64,000 nt of DNA from Abyssisolibacter fermentans (GCF_001559865.1 NZ_LOHE01000024.1:1-64000), one strand, 5' to 3'. Positions 17,221 through 26,955 are shown, numbered from the stretch's first letter. Translations and numbers: made by a program. The notes: generated by a model from the sequence alone, not told the origin.

Positions 17221-18963
17221 TTATTCTATCTCATATTTACTAAGTTTAAAATATAATGTACTTCTAGGTATGTTTAGCAGCTTTGCTGCTTTCATTTTAT
17301 TACCACCGCTAATTTTCATAGCAGCTTTTATTGTATTTTTTTCTGTATTTTCTATCGCTTTAATTAAGTCTAATGATTCTTTATTATTTATCATATCATT
17401 ATCTGATGAATTCACTATAATATCAGGTAAAAATCTTTCGTCAAGTATATTATTCTTTGATAGTATTACAATTCTTTCGATTACGTTTTTTAATTCTCTG
17501 ATGTTTCCTTTCCACTCATAGTTTATCATCATTTGCATTATTTTTTTAGGTATTTCTATAACATTTTTTCTATATGTTATACAAAAGTCATTAATGAATT
17601 TATTTGCGAGTATTGGTATATCTTCTTGTCTTTCTCTTAGCGGTGGTAAGTGTACTGATACTGCATTTAATCTATGGAATAATTCTTCTCTAAATAATCC
17701 CATCTGTACTTGCTTCTTTAAATCTTTACTTACAGCGGCAATTATTTTTACATCAACTTTTGTTTTCTCATTACTACCTGATTTGATTATTATTCCTTCA
17801 TCTATAATCTTTAAAATTTTATCTTGTATATCTAACGATAAATCTGATATCTCTTCTAAAAAGATGGTTCCCTTATCTGCTAATTCAAATTTTCCTATTT
17901 TTTTACTTTTAATTGTACCATCACAGCCAAATAACTCTTCTAGCATATCATTTGAAATTGTGCTACAGTTAACTGGTACAAAATATCCCTTTAATTTACT
18001 TTCTATGTGTATTGCTCTTGAAAGAACCTCTTTTCCTGTTCCACTTTCTCCAGATATTAAAATATTCACTTTTGATTTAGCTATATTTTTGCATAGCTTA
18101 ATAATATTTTCAAATTTCTTATTAGCACTAACTATCTGAGAAAATGCAAATCTGCTTTCATTTAATTTAGCTACTTCATTTTCTAATACTGATAAATTCG
18201 ATCTAGCAGTATTATACAATTGCGAAATTCTTATAAGTTCAGATATATCCATATCACAACTTACAGCACCTATAAATTCCCCTTCATCATAAAGTGGAGT
18301 TGCACTAATAATATCATAGCAATTCTCACGTGGATTATTATAAACATTTCTATATTCTTTTCTATCCATAACAACCTTTGGAAGTAATGCTGTTGGAAAC
18401 ATCTCGGTTATAAGTTTTCCCTCTATATCTTTTTCATCTATTTCATATAATTTTTCTGCACTCTTGTTCCATATAATTACTTTATTATCCTTATCTACTG
18501 CACAGATAGCGTCGTGCATATTATCTATAATGTTTTCAAACAACTTATAACTTTTGTCTATTATTTTAGTATAAAGCTCATTTATTTCTCTATTACAAAT
18601 TAATCCAATAGGTTTTTTATTATCATTTAATATAACTACATATTCTACATCATTATTATTTACCAATATATTCATCAAATCATTAGTGCAATTATATTCA
18701 TATAAAGCATATCTAATATATTTATTATTTAAGTCAATATATTTATCAACTGTCAATTTACAAATCTCAGCTTTAATTATATCTTTTATCGATAATACCG
18801 CCTTAGCATTTTCATTATCTATAATTATTACATTATCTATTTCTCTATCTATCATTTCATTTAGTATGTCATGTACATTTGCCTGTTTATCTTTGATTAA
18901 TACATTTTTATCCATAACATCTTTTAGATTGATATTGCTTAATATAATATTCTTAATTTTCAA
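17221..18963 (-). CDS. CBS-PAS-AAA-Fis regulator lacking the GAFTGA loop
   Basis: This 580-residue PrdR-like regulator has two CBS domains (about 1-130), a PAS domain (about 140-250), an AAA+ domain and a Fis-type helix-turn-helix (KMKAAKLLNIPRSTLYFKL). Walker A GESGTGKE (305-312) is intact. The segment where sigma-54 activators have ESELFGYEKGAFTGA reads EELFGCDGTIKSKK, so the sigma-54-contacting loop is gone, and Walker B is IFLEE instead of IFLDE. Such proteins, for example TyrR, do not activate through sigma-54. It starts with TTG after AGGTAGGTG. It probably controls the adjacent dehydrogenase and putP genes, perhaps as a repressor or modulator of its paralogue. Confidence 0.85.
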   Translation of the reverse strand: MKIKNIILSNINLKDVMDKNVLIKDKQANVHDILNEMIDREIDNVIIIDNENAKAVLSIKDIIKAEICKLTVDKYIDLNNKYIRYALYEYNCTNDLMNILVNNNDVEYVVILNDNKKPIGLICNREINELYTKIIDKSYKLFENIIDNMHDAICAVDKDNKVIIWNKSAEKLYEIDEKDIEGKLITEMFPTALLPKVVMDRKEYRNVYNNPRENCYDIISATPLYDEGEFIGAVSCDMDISELIRISQLYNTARSNLSVLENEVAKLNESRFAFSQIVSANKKFENIIKLCKNIAKSKVNILISGESGTGKEVLSRAIHIESKLKGYFVPVNCSTISNDMLEELFGCDGTIKSKKIGKFELADKGTIFLEEISDLSLDIQDKILKIIDEGIIIKSGSNEKTKVDVKIIAAVSKDLKKQVQMGLFREELFHRLNAVSVHLPPLRERQEDIPILANKFINDFCITYRKNVIEIPKKIMQMMINYEWKGNIRELKNVIERIVILSKNNILDERFLPDIIVNSSDNDMINNKESLDLIKAIENTEKNTIKAAMKISGGNKMKAAKLLNIPRSTLYFKLSKYEIE

Positions 18964-19119
18964 TTCTTACACCTACCTTGTGTTTTATCTTATCAGAGTA
19001 TTAAAGTTTAAACAATATTATCCTCAAATATTCAAAATAAATTAACAGCTATGTCTAAACATATTTAACCATAGAATAATAATATTTAAAGCAATTTTTT
19101 TAGTGGTTCTATAAAATGA

Positions 19120-19320
19120 AATTGTTTCTTCACAGGAGCCAACAAAGATTCTCAGATTCATGTCCTTCCATTTGGTAATGAACTATCATCTAATGACTTC
19201 GTACTCACAAAGCCTTCCTATATTCTTTCACCTTTATATGCTGTGGGAAATATAAATATTTCTGTAGAAAGTTTCAACACAAAACCATTGAGCCACACTT
19301 CTCTCAATGTTTTACCCTAG
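19120..19320 (+). pseudogene. Unrecognised open fragment with conserved C-terminus
   Basis: A plus-strand frame open for 66 codons without a start codon ends in SFNTKPLSHTSLNVLP and a stop. DNA at 36337-36402 encodes the same ending (SFNTKTLSITFLKDLP and stop), and the flanking bases CCCTAGC-ATTTTAA are also shared. This may be the 3' end of a lost mobile gene or a noncoding repeat. It fills most of the 18964-19430 gap; otherwise only the putP terminator is there. Confidence 0.35.
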
Positions 19321-19361
19321 CCATTTTAACAAACTCTTTTTACAAAAGTACCATTACGTTA

Positions 19362-19403
19362 AAAAACCTAAACATCGAATCCAAGTTCCAATGCTTAGGT
19401 TTT
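19362..19403 (-). terminator. putP terminator
   Basis: AAAACCTAAGCAT and ATGTTTAGGTTTTTT on the minus strand pair across a short loop, 28 bases beyond the putP stop. Confidence 0.75.
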
Positions 19404-19430
19404 CTATTTTCATTTCAAATTATAAATTAA

Positions 19431-20918
19431 TTAAATTTCTGCTTTCTGAACACTATCAAATTCTTCCTCGATCTCTTTTGATGGTTCTTTTCCTAACTTG
19501 CTGACAACAAATATTGTTATACTAGCAAATATAAACGCTGGAAGTATTTCATATACATCAAATAATCCACCTTCAAGCTGTTTCCATATGATGACCGTTA
19601 GTCCACCTACTATCATACCTGCTATAGCACTGTTTCTTGTCATACGTTTCCAATAGATAGAAATCAATACTATAGGACCAAAGGATGCTCCTAAACCAGC
19701 CCATGCATATGATACCAAGCCAAGTACACTATTTTCAGGATTTGTCGCTATTAAGAAAGCTATAAAAGCTACAACTACTACAGCTATACGACTAATTAAA
19801 ACTAGTTCTTTGTCAGTTGCATCTTTTTTAAGAACAACTTTGTAAAAATCTTTAGTAAAGGAAGATGATGTTACAAGAAGCTGTGAATCAGCTGTACTCA
19901 TAACCGCTGCTAATATTGCAGCTAAGAAAACACCTGCAACCAATGGATGGAATATTGTATTTATCATAACCATAAATACTGTTTCTGCTGCTGTTGTCCC
20001 TTCTAGTGGAGTCTTTAAAAATACTATACCAATTACACCAACTAACACTGCTGCTCCAAGACTTAATACTGACCAAACAGCCGCTATTATTCTAGCTTGT
20101 TTTACTTCGCCAGAAGATCTGATAGCCATAAATCTAACAAGTATATGAGGTTGACCAAAATATCCAAGTCCCCATGCAGTAAGCGATATAATTGAAATTA
20201 ATGTTAAACTTGTTCCATCAGTTTTAGTAAAAATATTCAGCAACTCTGGATTAACCGCTCTAACTGAATCCATCGTACTACCAAAACCACCTAGTATTGA
20301 AATAGCTCCAATAGGCACACCTATAATTGCGATAAACATAAGTATTCCTTGGAAAAAGTCTGTCCAGCTAACTGCCATAAAGCCACCTAAGAAAGTATAC
20401 CCTATAATAACTACCACACCGATTACTAACGCCCAAATATAAGGTAATCCAAATACTGTATTAAACAATTTAGCTCCTGCAACAAAACCTGAAGCTGTAT
20501 ATACTAAGAAAAACAATACTATGAAAAAAGCTGATAACATTCTTAGTATTCTTGAATCATCTCTAAATCTATTTTCAAAGTAATCAGATAATGTGATAGA
20601 ATTATTTGATACTTCTGTATATTTTCTTAATCTCTTAGCAACAAATCTCCAATTTAGGTATGTACCAACTGCTAAACCTATTGCTATCCAACTTGCTTCT
20701 AAACCAGATAAATAAGCAGCCCCAGGTAAACCCATTAAAAGCCAACCACTCATATCAGATGCAGATGCACTCATAGCTGCAACCCAGCTATTTAATCCTC
20801 TACCACCTAAAACATAATCTGATAAACTATCAGTTTTTTTGAAAAAATACATACCAATACCTAACATAAAAAGTAAATATAATGCAAATGTAAAAATTGT
20901 ACTTCCGCTTATACTCAT
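19431..20918 (-). CDS. putP: Sodium/proline symporter
   Basis: This 495-residue sodium:solute symporter has about 13 hydrophobic segments. PutP-type signatures include ASASDMSGWLLMGLPGAAYL near residue 50, YTFLGGFMAVSWTDFFQG, and ILAAVMSTADSQLLVTSSS for the sodium site. It would import L-proline with Na+ across the membrane. The ATG has AAGGAGG upstream. A -24/-12 promoter lies about 165 bases upstream, and the gene is flanked by the two CBS-PAS-AAA regulators, so it is most likely part of their regulon and feeds the proline-catabolic enzymes nearby. Confidence 0.92.
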   Translation of the reverse strand: MSISGSTIFTFALYLLFMLGIGMYFFKKTDSLSDYVLGGRGLNSWVAAMSASASDMSGWLLMGLPGAAYLSGLEASWIAIGLAVGTYLNWRFVAKRLRKYTEVSNNSITLSDYFENRFRDDSRILRMLSAFFIVLFFLVYTASGFVAGAKLFNTVFGLPYIWALVIGVVVIIGYTFLGGFMAVSWTDFFQGILMFIAIIGVPIGAISILGGFGSTMDSVRAVNPELLNIFTKTDGTSLTLISIISLTAWGLGYFGQPHILVRFMAIRSSGEVKQARIIAAVWSVLSLGAAVLVGVIGIVFLKTPLEGTTAAETVFMVMINTIFHPLVAGVFLAAILAAVMSTADSQLLVTSSSFTKDFYKVVLKKDATDKELVLISRIAVVVVAFIAFLIATNPENSVLGLVSYAWAGLGASFGPIVLISIYWKRMTRNSAIAGMIVGGLTVIIWKQLEGGLFDVYEILPAFIFASITIFVVSKLGKEPSKEIEEEFDSVQKAEI

Positions 20919-21081
20919 AAAAACCCTCCTTAGAAATTATATTAAAGAAATTATATTAAATTATTGAAATATAATAATAAATAATATAGCATACCATATA
21001 TATGTATACAATACTACGGTATCAGGCACCTCCCATCAATACCTCTTTTTTTACTATAATATTTATATATTTATATAATTA

Positions 21082-21097
21082 TGCAACTATCATTCCA
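21082..21097 (-). promoter_or_regulatory. Sigma-54 promoter of putP
   Basis: TGGAATGATAGTTGCA on the minus strand has perfect GG-N10-GC spacing and a canonical TTGCA -12 box. The 5' leader would be about 150 bases. Confidence 0.65.
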
Positions 21098-21150
21098 TAT
21101 TAATAACTAACGATATCATGATGGTTAAGCTATTCTTTTTTGATTATTTT

Positions 21151-21242
21151 GAATAGTGACAATTTTATGACATTTTAATGCAAGAAAAACTAAAAAAACA
21201 TGTGTCAGTTATTCGACACATGTCAACAAATTGTCACTATTC
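21151..21242. promoter_or_regulatory. Inverted repeats upstream of putP: candidate enhancer sites
   Basis: GAATAGTGACAATTT (21151) and AAATTGTCACTATTC (21228) are exact inverted copies. Between them lies CATGTGTC-N8-GACACATG (21200-21223). They sit 55-145 bases upstream of the -24/-12 site, the usual place for activator binding. The inner hairpin could also terminate the regulator gene that ends at 21237. Confidence 0.55.
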
Positions 21243-23012
21243 TACAATTTTATATTTTTCAAGCTTAAAATAAAGTGTACTTCTAGGTATTTTTAAAAGT
21301 TTAGCTGCTTTTGTCTTATTATTATTTGCAACTTCCATAGCTCTTAGTAATGCTTTTTCCTCAGCATTCATGAGAATTTTATTTAAATCCATATTACTTT
21401 CATTATTAATATTTATGTTAATATTTCTATTCTTAGAAATCTTCTCTGGCAAAAGACTAATGTCAATACTATTGTTTTTTGCTAGTATTACTATTCTTTC
21501 TACGATATTTTTTAACTCTCTTATATTACCTTCCCATTCATAATTTACTAATAAATCCATAATATTTGTTGGAATACTTCTTTCTAACATATTGTATTGT
21601 TTACAAAACTTTTTAACAAAGCTATCTACTAGCAAAGGAATATCCGCTTTCCTTTCTCTCAGTGGAGGTAATTCTATTGTTATAGAATTGAGCCTATAAA
21701 ACAAATCCTTTCTAAACAGCCCATCATCTATCATAATTTGAATATCCTTATTTGTTGCAGCTATTACTCTTACATCTAATTTAGTAGATTTCTCACTACC
21801 TACTTTTGTTATTACTCCATCTTCTAAAAACCTTAAAAGCTTTGGCTGCATTTCTAATGGCATATCACCTATTTCATCTAAAAAAATACTTCCATTATTA
21901 GCTAGCTCTAATTTGCCTATTTTCCCATTTTTATTCGCACCTGTAAAAGCACCTTTTTCATATCCAAACAACTCACTTTCTAACAAATCCTTTGGTATGG
22001 CGCTACAGTTAATAGGAATAAAATTACCTCTACGTTCACTTTCACAATGTATAGCTTGGGCAAACACTTCTTTCCCAGTACCACTTTCTCCTGTCAATAA
22101 TATAGTAATACTAGCCTTAGATATACTTTTGCAAAATCTAACTTTTTCTCTAAAATTAACATCATTACCGACTATCTTATCAAAAGTCATCTTGTCCTTA
22201 TTTATATTATCAAATTCTTCTTTTAAAGCTTCTAAATCACTTTGAGTTTGATTTAATAATCTTGATGTTTTTGTTATTTCTGTTATATCTCTATCACAGC
22301 TAATACCACCTATTAGTTTTCCATCTTTATATAATGGTCTAGCACTTATTATATTGAAACAATTTTCTCTAGATTCATTATATATATTTTCAAATGTTTT
22401 TTCTTCTTTTATTACTCTAGGTAATAAAGCATTAGGGAACACTTCATATATGGGTTTATTAATAATATCTACTTTTTTTATATTGTGCATTATTTCTGCA
22501 CTTGCATTCCAATAACGAACAATACTATCTGTATCTACTACACATACAGCATCATTTACAACATCTACAATTTTATTTAGAAGTGTGCAAGTATACATAA
22601 GGCTTTCATCATACAACCTTTGTATTTGTTTCTGAGTTAATATACCTATTACCTCTTTATCTTCATACACTAGAACATATTCTGGATTAAATTTTGAGAT
22701 AGTGTTTATTACATCACCTATTTCTCGTCTACAACTAACACAACAAAAAAAATTATTAGATTTTTTCCAATTTTCTACATATTCTGTTAATTCTATATTT
22801 TTTAGGGTTAGCCTAAGAATATCCTTTGATGTCAATACAGCTTTAGGTATATCTTTATTGTTAGCTTTTTCTACAATTACTGCAATATTTATATCGTCAT
22901 CTACAAATTTATTCATAACATTGGAAGTATTGTTACTATATATCTTTAAAAACGATGTACTCATTACACTAGATATATTTGTATGGTTAAGTCTTATTTC
23001 ATTAAATCCCAT
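21237..23012 (-). CDS. Sigma-54-dependent CBS-PAS-AAA-Fis activator (PrdR-like)
   Basis: This 591-residue protein has the same layout as the regulator at 17221-18963, but with all activator motifs present: Walker A GESGTGKEVFAQAI, the sigma-54 loop ELFGYEKGAFTGA, Walker B IFLDEIGDM, the arginine-finger region FRKDLFYRLN and the Fis-type HTH KTKAAKLLKIPRSTLYFKL. Two CBS domains and a PAS domain form the sensory half. I chose the ATG at 23012, with GGGGTGA upstream; the open frame extends upstream without a ribosome site. By analogy with PrdR it likely responds to proline or a derivative and drives putP and the dehydrogenase operon. Confidence 0.88.
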   Translation of the reverse strand: MGFNEIRLNHTNISSVMSTSFLKIYSNNTSNVMNKFVDDDINIAVIVEKANNKDIPKAVLTSKDILRLTLKNIELTEYVENWKKSNNFFCCVSCRREIGDVINTISKFNPEYVLVYEDKEVIGILTQKQIQRLYDESLMYTCTLLNKIVDVVNDAVCVVDTDSIVRYWNASAEIMHNIKKVDIINKPIYEVFPNALLPRVIKEEKTFENIYNESRENCFNIISARPLYKDGKLIGGISCDRDITEITKTSRLLNQTQSDLEALKEEFDNINKDKMTFDKIVGNDVNFREKVRFCKSISKASITILLTGESGTGKEVFAQAIHCESERRGNFIPINCSAIPKDLLESELFGYEKGAFTGANKNGKIGKLELANNGSIFLDEIGDMPLEMQPKLLRFLEDGVITKVGSEKSTKLDVRVIAATNKDIQIMIDDGLFRKDLFYRLNSITIELPPLRERKADIPLLVDSFVKKFCKQYNMLERSIPTNIMDLLVNYEWEGNIRELKNIVERIVILAKNNSIDISLLPEKISKNRNINININNESNMDLNKILMNAEEKALLRAMEVANNNKTKAAKLLKIPRSTLYFKLEKYKIVE

Positions 23013-23193
23013 TGAATCACCCCACAATATTATTATTACATTATTCTCTACTATTGTATATTTTTCCTTCAATAATACTATTAAATATTCCCACATACAA
23101 TATAAAGCCCATATTTCAAGGCTTCAACACTTAAATAAATTTGTCGAATTTATTAATTTTTATTAACTATATATATTTTTTTATAATAATAAG

Positions 23194-23331
23194 CCCTAAT
23201 TATTCATACAATTTCGAATATTTTACTGTATAATTCTGCTTATTGTTTTCTTTGCTTTATTGTGTTAACATATGTATGACAATTAAATAATTACCCTGAT
23301 TATTCATATAACTTTGAATAATCTAGGTTTC
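23194..23331. repeat. MITE-like repeat ends upstream of thiM
   Basis: CCCTAATTATTCATA (23195) and the hairpin CCTGATTATTCA/TTGAATAATCTAGG (23295-23328) match the ATTATTCATA repeat family seen at 34.7, 42.7, 43.0 and 55.7 kb. Together they could be the two ends of one 140-bp element lying just before the TPP riboswitch. Confidence 0.5.
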
Positions 23332-23334
23332 AAT

Positions 23335-23430
23335 AACTAGGGGAGCTAGAAAGGCTGGCTGAGAAAAAGACCCAACAAAGTCTTTGACCCTTAACCTGAT
23401 CTGGGTAATGCCAGCGTAGGAGAGCTATTT
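23335..23430 (+). promoter_or_regulatory. TPP riboswitch
   Basis: GGGAGCT, CTGAGA and the conserved ACCTGATCTGGGTAATGCCA core followed by GCGTAGG mark a THI element. It precedes thiM-thiE on the same strand. The final GGAGAGCT closes the P1 stem. Confidence 0.95.
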
Positions 23431-23436
23431 GGTATA

Positions 23437-23476
23437 AAAAAGCATGAGTCCTTTAATCAGGTCTTATGCTTTTTAT
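23437..23476 (+). terminator. Riboswitch expression-platform terminator
   Basis: AAAAAGCATGAG and CTTATGCTTTTT form a hairpin ending in T residues between the TPP aptamer and thiM, consistent with transcription attenuation by TPP. Confidence 0.8.
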
Positions 23477-23609
23477 AGAGAAACCGAATATTGATTTTGA
23501 GTCGGGATGAAAATCTGTAATTTATGTATGTAGCTCACTCCTACAAAGATTGAGTAAGGTTTCACATTATACGCTACAATTTTTGTACAATATTATTAGG
23601 AGGAAAAAT

Positions 23610-24428
23610 ATGAATACTAATTATCTTAAAGCATGTTCTGATTTACTAAAAAATATTAATACTAAAAAGCCACTTGTACTTCACTTAACAAATTTTGTTA
23701 CTATTAATGATTGTGCTAATATGACCTTAGCAATAGGAGCTTCTCCAATTATGAGTTTTGAAGTTTCTGAAGCAGAGGAATTATTAAGCATGTCATCTGC
23801 ATTGGTACTAAACATAGGGACTTCCACAAAAGAATCTATAAATAATATGCTATTGGTAGGTAAAATTGCAAACAAATTGAATGTTCCAATTGTTTTAGAT
23901 CCAGTAGGTGCTGGCGCCACAACTTTTAGAACTAACTCTGTACAAAAACTATTAAATGAACTTTACATATCCGTTATTAAAGGAAATTTAGGAGAGATAA
24001 AAGCAATAAGCGGTTTGGAAACTAAGATGAAAGGTGTAGACTCTATTGATAACGATAATAACAAAGAAACCATTGCCAAAAACCTTGCAAATAAATATAA
24101 GAATGTAATTGTTATTTCTGGTAAAGAAGATGTAGTGAGTGATGGCAGAAACACAATGATAATCAAAAATGGTCATCCCATGTTATCTGATGTTACTGGA
24201 ACTGGTTGTATGACAGCATCACTCATAGGTGCATTTTGTGGTGTTACAGATGATTATCTTTTGGCAGCTACATCAGGTATTTTATCTATGAGTTTAGCTG
24301 GAGAATATGCTTTTAAAAGCTTAAAAGAAAGTGATGGTATCGGATCTTTTAAAGTAAAAATCTTTGATGGAATTTCAAATATGAATGAAAATATATTAAG
24401 GGGTGGTAATATTGAACTCTATAAATAA
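23610..24428 (+). CDS. thiM: Hydroxyethylthiazole kinase
   Basis: This 272-residue enzyme phosphorylates 4-methyl-5-hydroxyethylthiazole in thiamine salvage. Signatures include HLTNFVTINDCANMTLAIGA at the N-terminus, VLDPVGAGAT near residue 90, IKGNLGEI, and DVTGTGCMTASLIGAF with the catalytic Cys. I chose the ATG at 23610, which has TAGGAGGA upstream; the open frame extends 60 bases earlier without a site. It lies under a TPP riboswitch and overlaps thiE. Confidence 0.95.
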   Translation: MNTNYLKACSDLLKNINTKKPLVLHLTNFVTINDCANMTLAIGASPIMSFEVSEAEELLSMSSALVLNIGTSTKESINNMLLVGKIANKLNVPIVLDPVGAGATTFRTNSVQKLLNELYISVIKGNLGEIKAISGLETKMKGVDSIDNDNNKETIAKNLANKYKNVIVISGKEDVVSDGRNTMIIKNGHPMLSDVTGTGCMTASLIGAFCGVTDDYLLAATSGILSMSLAGEYAFKSLKESDGIGSFKVKIFDGISNMNENILRGGNIELYK

Positions 24429-25047
24429 AGTTAATTATAAACTCTATTTAGTTACTGATAGTAACATTATTGGTGATAGAAATTTGGTAGAATGCGTAAG
24501 AGATGCAATAATCGGAGGTGTTTCTGTAGTTCAACTTAGAGAAAAAAATATTTCTACTAGAGATTTTTATCAAACAGCTTTAGCACTAAAAGAATTAACA
24601 GATTATTATAATGTCCCACTTATAATAAATGATAGATTAGATATAGCTCTTGCTGTTGATGCAGCAGGTCTACATATAGGACAAAGTGACCTTCCAGCTA
24701 TTGAAGCTAGAAAATTACTAGGTAAAGATAAAATACTAGGTGTCTCTGTATCAAATATTGAACAAGCTCAAAAAGCTAAAATTCAAGGGGCTGACTATAT
24801 AGGTGTTGGAGCAATTTTCCCAACTAATTCCAAAGGCGATGCAAAAAATCTAAACATAGATATATTGACTAATATTAGAAATTCTGTTGATATACCAATT
24901 GTAGCTATAGGCGGCATCAACGAAAATAATATAGAACTATTAAATAATACCAAGATAAATGGAGTTGCAGTTATTTCTGCAATACTAGGTAACGAAGATA
25001 TTATAAAAGCTTCAAATAATTTATATTATAAATGTAAATTTCTATAA
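24412..25047 (+). CDS. thiE: Thiamine-phosphate synthase
   Basis: This 211-residue TIM-barrel enzyme joins HMP-PP and thiazole phosphate to make thiamine phosphate. Motifs include YLVTDSN, VQLREKN, LIINDRLDIALAVDA, GLHIGQSDLP, GVSVSN, ADYIGVGAIFPTNSK and AIGGINENN. TTG at 24412 has the best spacing from AAGGGGTGG; a GTG at 24403 is the alternative. It overlaps the end of thiM by 17 bases. ThiD is not in the window, so this is a salvage pair. Confidence 0.93.
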   Translation: MNSINKVNYKLYLVTDSNIIGDRNLVECVRDAIIGGVSVVQLREKNISTRDFYQTALALKELTDYYNVPLIINDRLDIALAVDAAGLHIGQSDLPAIEARKLLGKDKILGVSVSNIEQAQKAKIQGADYIGVGAIFPTNSKGDAKNLNIDILTNIRNSVDIPIVAIGGINENNIELLNNTKINGVAVISAILGNEDIIKASNNLYYKCKFL

Positions 25048-25064
25048 GCAAAACTATTAAAAAT

Positions 25065-25096
25065 ATGGGTGTTTCAAAAACATTTGAAACACCCTT
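25065..25096. terminator. Bidirectional terminator between thiE and btuD
   Basis: GGGTGTTTCAAA and TTTGAAACACCC form a perfect 12-bp stem between convergent genes. Confidence 0.85.
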
Positions 25097-25101
25097 CTAT
25101 A

Positions 25102-25884
25102 TCAATTAATTTTAGGTATAATATATGTCATATTTTGTTCTTTATTCTTTATGAGCTCTACTCCTATGTCATATATTTTTTTAATGTTTTTCTCTGTCAA
25201 AACCCTTTCTGGTTTATCATATGCCTGTATTTTACCATCTTGCATTAAAATAATATTATCACAATATTTTGCTGCTAAATTAATATCATGTATAGTAACT
25301 ATAATAGTTAAATTATTTTCTAAATTTAATTTCTTACATAAATTCAACAAATTAATTTGGTGTTTTATATCTAAATGAGAAATAGGCTCATCTAATAACA
25401 ATATTTCTGGCTCTTGAGCTAAAGCTCTTGCTAACATAACTCTTTGCCTTTCTCCACCACTTATTTGAAGTATTTTTTTATCTCTAAACTTCCATGTTTC
25501 AGTTTTTTTCATGCATTCTTCTACCACATCATAATCTCTTTTTATTTCTGATGAATATCTTTTTTGATATGGCATTCTACCCATCAATACAATATCATGA
25601 ACAGTAAAGTCAAAGCTAATTACATCAAATTGATGGACTACTGCCATCCTTTTAGCTAAACTTTTACAGCTTATTTTACCGATTTCTTCTTTCCCAAGAA
25701 ATATTTTACCATCATATGGCTTTAATAGATTACATAAATTTTTTAATAAAGTAGTCTTCCCACATCCATTTGGTCCTAATATTCCTAAAAAATCTCCCTT
25801 ATCAACCGAAAAACTTATATTTTTTAATATAGTATTGTTAGAATATTTAAATGATATATTTTGTATATCCATAGCACTAATCAT
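25102..25884 (-). CDS. btuD: Cobalamin-type ABC transporter ATPase
   Basis: This 260-residue ABC ATPase has Walker A GPNGCGKTT, signature QISGGERQRVMLARAL and Walker B ILLLDEPISHLD. It is of the FepC/BtuD family, which powers uptake of corrinoids, haem or siderophores. The operon order (binding protein, permease, ATPase) and the cobalamin riboswitch upstream point to corrinoid uptake. The permease gene ends 15 bases upstream. Confidence 0.85.
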   Translation of the reverse strand: MISAMDIQNISFKYSNNTILKNISFSVDKGDFLGILGPNGCGKTTLLKNLCNLLKPYDGKIFLGKEEIGKISCKSLAKRMAVVHQFDVISFDFTVHDIVLMGRMPYQKRYSSEIKRDYDVVEECMKKTETWKFRDKKILQISGGERQRVMLARALAQEPEILLLDEPISHLDIKHQINLLNLCKKLNLENNLTIIVTIHDINLAAKYCDNIILMQDGKIQAYDKPERVLTEKNIKKIYDIGVELIKNKEQNMTYIIPKIN

Positions 25885-25899
25885 AAATTTTCAACCTTT

Positions 25900-26943
25900 C
25901 TATATACTATTTTTTGATTTTCTTAATAGATAAAGGAAAAATGGTCCTCCAAATATTGAAGTTATTATTCCTACTGGTATTTCTACGCCTCTTAATATGT
26001 TTCTTGCTAAAGTATCACAGATTAGCAAGAACATTGCACCACCTACAAAAGATATCGGCATCAACACTCTATGATCAGAACCGAATATAAGTCTCAATAG
26101 ATGAGGTACTATCAATCCAACAAATCCGATTATTCCACTTACAGAAACTGCACAAGCTGCTAACAAGGATGCAACTACAAGAACAATTTTTTTTACAGTT
26201 TCTACATTTACTCCTAGGCACTGAGCACTTTCTTCACCAACTGATAATGCATTTAATTCTTTAGCCAATGAAATAAGTACAAATGAACCTATTATAGCCG
26301 GTATTACCACTACTACTATTTGTGTCCAACTTGCTCCATTAAAGCTCCCCATAGTCCATCCAATTATTTTACCTAATTCTTCATGATTAAATATCATAAT
26401 TAATGACACTATAGAAGATAATAGTGAACTCATGACTATTCCTGATAATAATATTGATGTTGTGGATATTCTATTTCCTTTTTTCGCCAGACTATATACT
26501 AATATAGTCGTTATTAACGCACCTGCAAATGCTAAAAGAGAAATAATACCAAGACCCATAATGTTTTTGTTTATACCTAAAACTATACCTAGCGTTGCTC
26601 CAAAGGCAGCACCAGATGACGATCCCATAATATAAGGTTCTGCCATTGGATTTTTGAATATAGCTTGATAAGCTACTCCAACTAATGCTAATATTCCTCC
26701 ACACAAAGCCGATATTATTATTCTTGGAAGTCTTACATTTAAAACTATGAATATATTCGATTTTTTTATATTTGAAATATCAATATCTAGAAATTTAATC
26801 TTATTTAGAGTTATTTTTATAACATCCGTGACATCTATATGTACTGTACCTAATGCAACAGCACAAAACATGAACAATATAAGAAATAAAAATAGTATTA
26901 AAATTGCTATATGATATTTCTTTTTGTTTTTTAAGTATGACAT
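25900..26943 (-). CDS. btuC: Cobalamin-type ABC transporter permease
   Basis: This 347-residue protein has about ten membrane segments and the FecCD/BtuC signatures: RLPRIISALCGGILALVGV-type N-terminal loop, NPMAEPYIMGSSSGAAFGA, and the C-terminal coupling region GLIVPHLLRLIFGSDHR. The start is preceded by GCGGTGA. It lies 12 bases after the binding-protein gene. Confidence 0.87.
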   Translation of the reverse strand: MSYLKNKKKYHIAILILFLFLILFMFCAVALGTVHIDVTDVIKITLNKIKFLDIDISNIKKSNIFIVLNVRLPRIIISALCGGILALVGVAYQAIFKNPMAEPYIMGSSSGAAFGATLGIVLGINKNIMGLGIISLLAFAGALITTILVYSLAKKGNRISTTSILLSGIVMSSLLSSIVSLIMIFNHEELGKIIGWTMGSFNGASWTQIVVVVIPAIIGSFVLISLAKELNALSVGEESAQCLGVNVETVKKIVLVVASLLAACAVSVSGIIGFVGLIVPHLLRLIFGSDHRVLMPISFVGGAMFLLICDTLARNILRGVEIPVGIITSIFGGPFFLYLLRKSKNSI

Positions 26944-26955
26944 TAAATCACCGCT

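Noticed and set aside
17594-18139. Plus-strand open frames of 110-180 codons opposite the regulators (also 21913-22245, 52143-52535)
   Set aside because: They lie opposite well-supported genes, have no ribosome sites and show hydrophobic, low-complexity translations typical of antisense frames in AT-rich DNA.
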